A stretch of 34,851 nucleotides of DNA. Origin: Myroides indicus (lineage in GTDB: Bacteria; Bacteroidota; Bacteroidia; Flavobacteriales; Flavobacteriaceae). The DNA is taken from NCBI RefSeq assembly GCF_004364575.1, contig NZ_SOAG01000030.1, positions 1 through 34,851 of the forward strand, read 5' to 3'. A program made the position numbers and the translations under genes. Positions within the stretch are counted from its first letter, which is position 1. Each line of letters starts with the position of its first letter. The notes beneath the pieces are model-generated. The model was not told the DNA's origin and ran no database searches. It saw nothing but the letters and a program-made list of their open reading frames with translations. Shown piece after piece: positions 29,677 to 34,851 of this stretch.

Positions 29677-29946
29677 TTATTTTCTAATATTCAATTCTTT
29701 AATAATCTCACGATATCTGTTGATTTCTGTTTTCTTCAAGTAGTCAAGTAGTCTTCTTCTTTTACCTACTAAAAGAACCAGTGAACGCTCTGTATTATAA
29801 TCTTTACGATTTTTTTTCAAATGTTCTGTCAAGTGAGCAATTCTGTAAGAGAACAAAGCTATTTGTCCCTCAGCAGAGCCTGTATTCTTTGCATTACCTC
29901 CGTGTTTTGCAAAGATTTCTTCTTTAATTTCTTTTGTTAAGTACAT
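29677..29946 (-). CDS. rpsO: 30S ribosomal protein S15
   Basis: This 89-residue protein has the S15 blocks EIFAKHGGNAKNTGSAEGQIALFSYRIAHLTEHLKKNRKDYN and RSLVLLVGKRRRLLDYLKKTE. It binds the central domain of 16S rRNA early in small-subunit assembly. I chose ATG 29946 (MYLTKEIKEEIF), the standard S15 opening. An in-frame GTG at 29976 would add ten residues unlike S15. Confidence 0.97.
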   Translation of the reverse strand: MYLTKEIKEEIFAKHGGNAKNTGSAEGQIALFSYRIAHLTEHLKKNRKDYNTERSLVLLVGKRRRLLDYLKKTEINRYREIIKELNIRK

Positions 29947-30004
29947 GCTAATATTTTTTAAATCATTTTTATGCACGAATTACAGTCTCTCCGCAATTCA
30001 GGCG

Positions 30005-30012
30005 CAAAGGTA
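30005..30012 (-). promoter_or_regulatory. -7 element of rpsO
   Basis: The minus strand reads TACCTTTG, an exact TAnnTTTG, 58 bases before the rpsO ATG. A TTG lies 24 bases further up, a little far for the consensus spacing. Confidence 0.55.
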
Positions 30013-30102
30013 ATTTTATTTTTTTAATATCCTTGCCAAAAAAGATTTTTTTTCTCTGCTTAGAGAATTAATTATTACGTAAACACAATCAGATACATAG
30101 AA

Positions 30103-30558
30103 TTAAAATAACCGAGCTATTTCTTCATTCATTTTTTCAAGAAAAAGCCGGTCTTCTGATGTAAAAGCATTTAAAGTGTTAGAATCGATATCAATCTGTC
30201 CAACATTTTGTCCGCTAACAAATAAAGGAACTACAATTTCTGCTTTCACATTGATATTGCACGAAATATAATTATCTTGCGCAGTAACGTCGTCGACTAA
30301 AAAAGTATTGTTTGACACAGCCACCTGTCCGCAAATCCCTTTTCCAAAAGGAATAACAGTATGATCGGTAGGCAAGCCCGCGTATGGTCCTAAATGCAGC
30401 GTTTTTTCCTCTTGATTAGCAAAATAAAAGCCAACCCAATCATAGTGTTCTACGGATTGCTGTAATAAATCACAGAGTTCTTGAAGTTTATGTTCTATTT
30501 TATTTTCTTCTTTATTTAATATAGTTTTAGCCGTGCTTAACAAAATACCATAATCCAT
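30103..30558 (-). CDS. GAF-domain free methionine-(R)-sulfoxide reductase
   Basis: This 151-residue single GAF domain is of the fRMsr (MsrC/YebR) type, which reduces free methionine-R-sulfoxide. Signatures are YDWVGFYFAN, LHLGPYAGLP, FGKGICGQVA, NYISCN and AEIVVPLFVSGQNVGQIDIDS. Cys76 (GICG) and Cys100 (ISCN) are 24 apart, matching Cys94 and Cys118 of the E. coli enzyme. The third E. coli cysteine, Cys84, aligns with His66 here, so one possible resolving cysteine is missing. The protein is cytoplasmic. It has its own promoter and is divergent from the metal operon. Confidence 0.87.
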   Translation of the reverse strand: MDYGILLSTAKTILNKEENKIEHKLQELCDLLQQSVEHYDWVGFYFANQEEKTLHLGPYAGLPTDHTVIPFGKGICGQVAVSNNTFLVDDVTAQDNYISCNINVKAEIVVPLFVSGQNVGQIDIDSNTLNAFTSEDRLFLEKMNEEIARLF

Positions 30559-30586
30559 TCCTCTATACTTCTTAAAATTTATTTTG

Positions 30587-30594
30587 CAAATCTA
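30587..30594 (-). promoter_or_regulatory. -7 element of the fRMsr gene
   Basis: The minus strand reads TAGATTTG, an exact TAnnTTTG, 28 bases before the start codon. CTG, close to TTG, lies at the right -33 spacing (20 bases). Confidence 0.55.
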
Positions 30595-30611
30595 TTTAAA
30601 ATCGCGGGTAT

Positions 30612-30636
30612 AATCAGGTTTTAGCTTCGGCTGATT
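30612..30636. repeat. Inverted repeat between divergent promoters
   Basis: AATCAG at 30612-30617 and CTGATT at 30631-30636 are perfect arms around a 13-base centre that contains GCTTCGGC. It lies between the -7 elements of the fRMsr gene and the HYC_CC_PP gene and could be an operator or an RNA hairpin. No T run follows on either strand, so it is not a terminator. Confidence 0.35.
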
Positions 30637-30687
30637 TCTTAAAAAATGTTAAACCAAGAATCTGCTTCTATTTTTAGTTTTTTTTTA

Positions 30688-30695
30688 TAACTTTG
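30688..30695 (+). promoter_or_regulatory. -7 element directly before the HYC_CC_PP gene
   Basis: TAACTTTG is an exact TAnnTTTG ending only 4 bases before the ATG at 30700. If used, the transcript would have almost no leader. No TTG is found at -33 spacing. Confidence 0.5.
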
Positions 30696-30699
30696 TATC

Positions 30700-31140
30700 A
30701 TGCTAAACAAGAAGCACATAAGCATCCTATTTCTGATTGTCTTCATTTTCTCAAATGTAGGATGGTCTGTCAATGTGCATTATTGCAGAGACATTGTATT
30801 TAGTCAGCTTTCATACTTGCAGGATGCAAAGCATCATTGTGCAATGGAAGAGGAAGAGTCAATGTCTTGCTGTCAAAAAACAGAGCAACACCAAAAGGAC
30901 AATACAGAGGATTGCTGCAGAGATCAGATTATAAAGTCTAATTCTTCCGATCAGTCTGTTATTATTATTAAAACCCTTCCTCTCCAGTTTGAAGGCTTTA
31001 TTGCAGATTCTTCATGGACCGAATTGCTGCTAGATAGTATTGAAGATTACCCAACTAAAGATAAGTATTTAGCTTATTATGTGGACTCTAACGCTCCACC
31101 TCTTTTCAAACTGTATTGTCAGTTTATTTTTTACGCCTGA
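30700..31140 (+). CDS. HYC_CC_PP family exported protein
   Basis: The protein has 146 residues and an N-terminal signal or anchor helix (8-24). The motifs that give the family its name are all present: HYC at 27-29, CC at 57-58 and again at 72-73, and PP at 133-134 near the C-terminus (NAPPLFKLYCQF). Seven cysteines and a His-rich, acidic middle (HHCAMEEEE, residues 45-53) suggest metal binding outside the cytoplasm. The biochemical role is not established as far as I know. It precedes a TonB-dependent receptor by 82 bases and an exported HMA chaperone, so I infer a shared role in copper or related metal handling. Confidence 0.85.
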   Translation: MLNKKHISILFLIVFIFSNVGWSVNVHYCRDIVFSQLSYLQDAKHHCAMEEEESMSCCQKTEQHQKDNTEDCCRDQIIKSNSSDQSVIIIKTLPLQFEGFIADSSWTELLLDSIEDYPTKDKYLAYYVDSNAPPLFKLYCQFIFYA

Positions 31141-31222
31141 TACTAATATTTTAAAATTTAGCTTTTAATTATTCCTCTTTCGGAATGATGGTTTATTTTT
31201 TAATTTATTAATATCTAAGTAC

Positions 31223-33469
31223 ATGAAATATACATTCGCGATAATTGCATTATCTGCAATTTCGTCTGTTTACGCTCAAGAACAACTAACAGGAACAATT
31301 GTAGATGAAAATAATCAATCTGCTATCGGAGCCTCAGTTTTTTGGGAAAATACATCTATCGGAGTTACCACTGACTCAAACGGTCATTTTTCTATTCCAT
31401 TTCAACCTGATAGCAATCTAATTATTAGTTATGTTGGTTATCAATCCCAAACAATCCGCATTCACGAAGAACCCAAAAAGATAAATGCCAAATTAGTACC
31501 TGACACCGAACTGGAAGAGGTTTTGATTAACACCAAACAACGCAATACAGTCCGATCTTTAAAAGGCACTACAAATAGCATTACTATGAATAGTGGCGAG
31601 CTCTTAAAAGCAGCTTGCTGCAATATATCGGAAGCATTTGAAACTAATCCTTCTATTGACGTAAACTATTCAGATGCTGTAACGGGAACCAAGCAAATAA
31701 AAATGCTGGGATTAACCAGTCCTTACATCCTTATTGCAGAGGAAAACATTCCGGCAGTCAGAGGAGCCTCTCAAGCATACGGACTAACTTTTACCCCCGG
31801 AACATGGGTTGAAAACATACAAATTACAAAAGGAGCCGGAACAGTAATTAACGGATACGAAAGCATTTCCGGACAAATAAATACTGAACTGATAAAACCT
31901 ATCAATGACCGTCCTTTATTTGTCAACCTATACGGATCAACCGACCAGCGTTTTGAAGCAAATATACACGCCAGCAGCCACCTGTCCGATAAGTGGAGTA
32001 CCAGTTTATTTTTGCATGGAAATACCCGAACCGGAAAACACGACGAAAATAAAGATGGTTTTATGGATATGCCTAAAGGAGATCAGATTAATATCATGAA
32101 CCGCTGGCAATATACCAATCTGGAAAAAGGATGGATAAGCTTTTTTACTTGGCGTTATATGAACGACAAGAAGCAAACCGGGCAAATGGATTTTGACAAA
32201 AAAACAGATCGGGGAAAAACTCATCTTTGGGGATCTGAAATTAATACCGAAAAACTAGATTTATCTACCAAAATAGGTTATGTATTTCCTGATATGCCTT
32301 TTCAAAGCATGGGGTTACAACTATCTTATAATTATCACAAACAAGACTCTTATTTTGGGTTAAACCAGTATGATATCAAACAAAACAGTTTTTATTCCAA
32401 CTTCCTCTTTAGTTCAATTATCAACAATACCCTTAATAAGTTTAGCACAGGGATCAGTTTTACATTGGATAAATACCAAGAGGATATATTGGTTCCCTCA
32501 CTTGATGGCAATTTCGATCGCATAGATAATTCAGTAGGAACATTTTTGGAATACACCTATGACAACACTGATAACTTTAGCATTATTATGGGAATGCGTT
32601 TTGATTATCACAATAGAATGGGAGCCTTTTTGACCCCTAGGTTACACTTGAGATACAATCCATGGGAAGATGGGGTTTTGAGAGCTTCTGCCGGACGTGG
32701 AAAAAGGCTGGCTAATATATTTGCGGAAAATCAAATTTATTTAGCTTCTAATCGTCATTTTCAGATACAAGGCAACGGAGGCAAAATCTATAATTTAGAT
32801 CCGGAAATAGCCTGGAATTACGGAATCAGTTTTTCACAGGGATTCCATATCTTCGGAAGAAAAGCAGAAACAACTTTCGATTTTTATCGAACTGATTTTT
32901 CCAATCAAATTGTAGTTGATATCGATCAAAGTTCGCATTTAATCGATTTTTATAATTTAGAGGGAAATTCCTACGCCAATAGTTTACAATTAGAATTTAA
33001 TTACAACATTTTGCGAAATTTAAATTTAAAATCTGCTTATAAATTCTATGACATTCAAACAGATCAAAAAAATGGTAAATTTGAAAAAGCTTTCCAACCT
33101 AAACACCGTTTTTTTGCCAATTTAGAATACGAAACAGAGGTTTCTGACAAAGGAGGCAACTGGAAGTTTGACTTTACATACAACTGGTTGGGGAAACAGC
33201 GAATTCCTACCACTACAGACAATGCTGTTGTTAATCAAATGAAATCTTACAGCAATCCGTTTTCAACAATGAATTTTCAAATTACAAAGGTTTTCTCTCC
33301 TAGATTTGAAATTTATCTAGGGGGAGAAAACATCGGAAATTACACACAAAAACAAGTTATTTTGGGAGCAGAAGATCCCTTTGGACCAGATTTCGACAGT
33401 TCAATGGTATATGCTCCCATCTTTGGGCAAATGTATTATGCCGGATTGAGATTTAAATTAGATTATTAA
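31223..33469 (+). CDS. TonB-dependent receptor, probable metal uptake
   Basis: This is an outer-membrane receptor of 748 residues. A signal peptide covers 1-18 (SVYA|QE). A carboxypeptidase-regulatory-like beta-sandwich covers about 20-95 (LTGTIVDENNQSAIGASVFWEN...GVTTDSNGHFSI), common in Bacteroidota receptors. The plug domain covers about 110-220 and contains a cysteine pair Cys132-Cys133 (LLKAACCNISEAFETNPS). The rest is a beta-barrel ending in an aromatic C-terminus (YYAGLRFKLDY). There is no SusD-like gene beside it, so a glycan role is unlikely. The neighbours and the cysteine pair point to copper or another soft metal; the actual ligand is inference. Confidence 0.9.
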   Translation: MKYTFAIIALSAISSVYAQEQLTGTIVDENNQSAIGASVFWENTSIGVTTDSNGHFSIPFQPDSNLIISYVGYQSQTIRIHEEPKKINAKLVPDTELEEVLINTKQRNTVRSLKGTTNSITMNSGELLKAACCNISEAFETNPSIDVNYSDAVTGTKQIKMLGLTSPYILIAEENIPAVRGASQAYGLTFTPGTWVENIQITKGAGTVINGYESISGQINTELIKPINDRPLFVNLYGSTDQRFEANIHASSHLSDKWSTSLFLHGNTRTGKHDENKDGFMDMPKGDQINIMNRWQYTNLEKGWISFFTWRYMNDKKQTGQMDFDKKTDRGKTHLWGSEINTEKLDLSTKIGYVFPDMPFQSMGLQLSYNYHKQDSYFGLNQYDIKQNSFYSNFLFSSIINNTLNKFSTGISFTLDKYQEDILVPSLDGNFDRIDNSVGTFLEYTYDNTDNFSIIMGMRFDYHNRMGAFLTPRLHLRYNPWEDGVLRASAGRGKRLANIFAENQIYLASNRHFQIQGNGGKIYNLDPEIAWNYGISFSQGFHIFGRKAETTFDFYRTDFSNQIVVDIDQSSHLIDFYNLEGNSYANSLQLEFNYNILRNLNLKSAYKFYDIQTDQKNGKFEKAFQPKHRFFANLEYETEVSDKGGNWKFDFTYNWLGKQRIPTTTDNAVVNQMKSYSNPFSTMNFQITKVFSPRFEIYLGGENIGNYTQKQVILGAEDPFGPDFDSSMVYAPIFGQMYYAGLRFKLDY

Positions 33470-33490
33470 AACAATATAAAATATTACATT

Positions 33491-33817
33491 ATGAAAAAAG
33501 TATTTTTAACATTTATCATCGCATTTCTTTTCTCTACAGTACAAGCACAAGAAAAGGGAAAACAAACTATTTCTGTAAAAGGAAATTGTGAAATGTGCAA
33601 AAAAAGAATCGAAAAAGCAGCCCTAGACGTAAAAGGAGTGCGTTCTGCAGAATGGTCAGCTGAGAAGCAGGCAATAGATTTATATATCAACCCAAAAAAG
33701 ACAAATACAAAAGAGGTTGAAAAAGCAATTGCCAAAGCAGGTCATGACACAGAACATATTACTGCAGAAGACGAAGCTTACCAAAGCTTGCATTCTTGTT
33801 GCCAGTATAGTAGATAA
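33491..33817 (+). CDS. Exported heavy-metal-associated (HMA) domain protein
   Basis: The protein has 108 residues. A signal peptide covers 1-19 (STVQA|QE). A ferredoxin-like HMA fold follows with the metal motif GNCEMC, Cys33 and Cys36. Next come KKRIEKAALDVKGVRSAEWS and INPKKTNTKEVEKAIAKAGHDTE. Unlike cytoplasmic CopZ-type chaperones it is exported and ends with an extra pair Cys103-Cys104 (LHSCCQYSR). Cu(I) or a similar soft metal is the likely ligand. It starts 21 bases after the receptor stop, the last gene of the operon before a strong terminator. Confidence 0.93.
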   Translation: MKKVFLTFIIAFLFSTVQAQEKGKQTISVKGNCEMCKKRIEKAALDVKGVRSAEWSAEKQAIDLYINPKKTNTKEVEKAIAKAGHDTEHITAEDEAYQSLHSCCQYSR

Positions 33818-33830
33818 TAAACTAAAAACA

Positions 33831-33862
33831 AAAGCACTAATGAGATTTCATTAGTGCTTTTT
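33831..33862. terminator. Terminator of the metal operon
   Basis: A perfect 13-base-pair stem (AAAGCACTAATGA with TCATTAGTGCTTT, 4-base loop) is followed by T on the plus strand, with an A run before it. It ends the plus-strand operon and may also stop minus-strand transcripts. Confidence 0.9.
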
Positions 33863-33879
33863 CAAACAACAATATGAAA

Positions 33880-33908
33880 CTTTACAGACAAACTCACAAA
33901 CTGTAAAG
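33880..33908. terminator. Second hairpin between convergent genes
   Basis: CTTTACAG (33880-33887) and CTGTAAAG (33901-33908) form a perfect 8-base-pair stem with a 13-base loop. T-rich sequence follows on both strands. It lies 24 bases past the CBS-gene stop and could be that gene's terminator. Confidence 0.45.
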
Positions 33909-33932
33909 CTTTTAATTCTTCATAGCATTTTA

Positions 33933-34352
33933 TTATTCATATTGTTCAAGTAAATATTTTATTAAATCCGTTGTAGTCAATATTCCTACAAGCAGATTTC
34001 CATCCATTACAGGCAATGCCCTAAAATCTTTCTTTGCTAAAATTTCTGCAGCGAATTTTATATTTTCATTCATCTGAATGGTTGTAACATTTTTTACCAT
34101 TACCTGCTCTAACGTAAACATGTTAAACACGGTAGTATCTACACTTTTATCTTCATCTCCAAAATCAGCCAGACTCACTTTCAATAAATCAGCATAACTT
34201 AAAATACCTACCAACTTGTTTCCAGAGACAACAGGCAGATGCCTGACTTTATTCTTTTTAAAAAGCTCTTCTGCTTTAGTCAAAGAATCTGTGATATTAA
34301 GCTTAACAAGCTCTCTAGTCATAATACCTGAAATAGGAACATGCTGTTTCAT
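33933..34352 (-). CDS. CBS-domain pair protein
   Basis: The protein has 139 residues, almost wholly two CBS motifs. The first covers about 10-62 (VPISGIMTRELVKLN...VRHLPVVSGNKLVGILSYADL). The second covers about 82-136 (LEQVMVKNVTTIQ...FRALPVMDGNLLVGILTTTDLIKYL). CBS pairs bind adenine nucleotides or similar ligands and act as regulatory modules; no attached enzyme is present, so partner and ligand are unknown. I chose ATG 34352 (MKQHVPISG). An upstream in-frame start at 34433 would add 27 hydrophobic residues and would lie above the promoter. Confidence 0.9.
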   Translation of the reverse strand: MKQHVPISGIMTRELVKLNITDSLTKAEELFKKNKVRHLPVVSGNKLVGILSYADLLKVSLADFGDEDKSVDTTVFNMFTLEQVMVKNVTTIQMNENIKFAAEILAKKDFRALPVMDGNLLVGILTTTDLIKYLLEQYE

Positions 34353-34377
34353 ATCGCAATTCTTTAAATTTATAAAA

Positions 34378-34385
34378 CAAATGTA
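34378..34385 (-). promoter_or_regulatory. -7 element of the CBS gene
   Basis: The minus strand reads TACATTTG, an exact TAnnTTTG, 25 bases before ATG 34352. It supports the shorter start. No TTG stands at the usual -33 spacing. Confidence 0.5.
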
Positions 34386-34433
34386 GAACAAGCAGATTGT
34401 ATAAAACATGATTTTTATCAGGTTATTAAACAA

Positions 34434-34740
34434 TAGCCTTATCTAGCTTTACATATAGAAGCAGTTTGTTTATTGAATAAAACTTTTATGTACCTGTTTT
34501 AAAAATATCTAGAAGAACTCGATACTCTTTTCAGGAAAAACAAATCGTAAAGCAGAATAAACTCATATGAACCTTTGGCTTCTCTATGGATATCAGAAGT
34601 GATGTAATCCTAAGATTCTTAGTAATCCTTTAATTCAACACACCTACTATATCTCATCTTTTCGGTAAGTTAATCCCCGGTAAGTAAAATTACAAAATAC
34701 TTATCCGGGGATAACCAAATCTAACCAAAAAACTAATAAT
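34434..34740. other. Intergenic gap without a recognisable gene
   Basis: These 307 bases hold no convincing reading frame, tRNA or known RNA. The only clear structure is the inverted repeat at 34673-34712. Several short frames open and close within a dozen codons. Confidence 0.6.
34673..34712. repeat. GC-rich imperfect inverted repeat
   Basis: ATCCCCGGTAAGTA (34673-34686) pairs with TACTTATCCGGGGAT (34698-34712) with one bulged base, giving a 14-base-pair stem around 11 bases. CGGTAAGT is also present as a direct repeat at 34663-34670 and 34679-34686. It lies just past the stop of the minus-strand type IX cargo gene. No T-tract follows, so it is not a standard terminator. Confidence 0.55.
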
Positions 34741-34851
34741 TTACTTATTGATTTGTACCCATCCGGTTCGCGTTTTACCGTGGGCGATAATTACATAATA
34801 ATACGTTCCATCCGGAAGCTGTTTGCCTTGTTTATTTTGTCCGTGCCATTG
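34741..34851 (-). CDS. C-terminal end of a type IX secretion cargo protein (type B sorting domain)
   Basis: The last 36 codons of a gene run off the right edge. The translation contains QLPDGTYYYVI and ends GKTRTGWVQINK before TAA. This is the pattern of the gliding-motility-associated C-terminal domain (type B signal), which targets large secreted or surface proteins to the type IX system. The body of the protein lies outside, so its function cannot be stated. It is a likely client of the GldKLMN machine encoded here. Confidence 0.88.
   Translation of the reverse strand, partial: QWHGQNKQGKQLPDGTYYYVIIAHGKTRTGWVQINK

Noticed and set aside
34353..34433. Hydrophobic N-terminal extension of the CBS protein (apparent membrane anchor)
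   Set aside because: The segment contains the -7 element at 34378-34385, and the family begins at MKQHVPISG; the hydrophobic stretch comes from AT-rich promoter DNA.

Overview
The window is a low-GC, gene-dense chromosomal segment of a gliding-type member of the Bacteroidota, most likely family Flavobacteriaceae. Three things support this. It carries a complete gldK-gldL-gldM-gldN block (type IX secretion and gliding motor). It has a 287-residue primary sigma factor without region 1.1. It shows repeated promoters of the Bacteroidota form TTG-N19/20-TAnnTTTG. The end of a type IX secretion cargo gene lies at the right edge. A trimethylamine monooxygenase gene fits a marine or animal-associated flavobacterium such as Myroides, but I cannot fix the genus. 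No tRNA, rRNA, CRISPR array, insertion sequence or phage gene was seen.

Layout. 54-3103 (minus): an ABC-F ATPase and an FAD oxidoreductase with MnmC/ThiO-like features. 3122-11613 (minus): topA, an arginase-fold protein that has lost half its metal ligands, then gldK, gldL, gldM, gldN and a strong terminator. 11773-16474 (plus): miaB, a sigma-54 activator with no sensor domain, lptE, a TPR protein that starts at TTG, and secG. 16483-18592 (plus): groES-groEL. 18618-20892 (minus): a 54-residue YqaE/Pmp3 membrane peptide, lipB, rpe and a divergent pdxH. 20979-23230 (plus): lysS with a C-terminal extension, and a small exported protein. 23232-25896 (minus): rpoD and tmm, the latter behind a long leader that looks structured. 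25942-26267 (plus): a small membrane protein. 26326-30594 (minus): panE, pnp, rpsO and a GAF-type free methionine sulfoxide reductase. 30688-33862 (plus): a probable metal-handling operon made of a HYC_CC_PP protein, a TonB-dependent receptor and an exported HMA metallochaperone. 33933-34385 (minus): a CBS-domain protein. 34741 to the right edge (minus): the last 36 codons of a type IX cargo protein.

How the genes fit together. Much of the window serves the envelope: LptE inserts LPS, SecG exports proteins, GldKLMN drives type IX secretion, and the truncated final gene is a likely client. A second theme is core gene expression and protein folding: RpoD, TopA, LysS, RpsO, PNPase, MiaB and GroESL.

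The observations most worth following are the degenerate arginase-fold protein in the topA-gldKLMN cluster, the structured tmm leader with a terminator-like hairpin, and the cysteine-pair-rich operon at 30700-33817. All functions are inferred from motifs read by eye; no database search was run.
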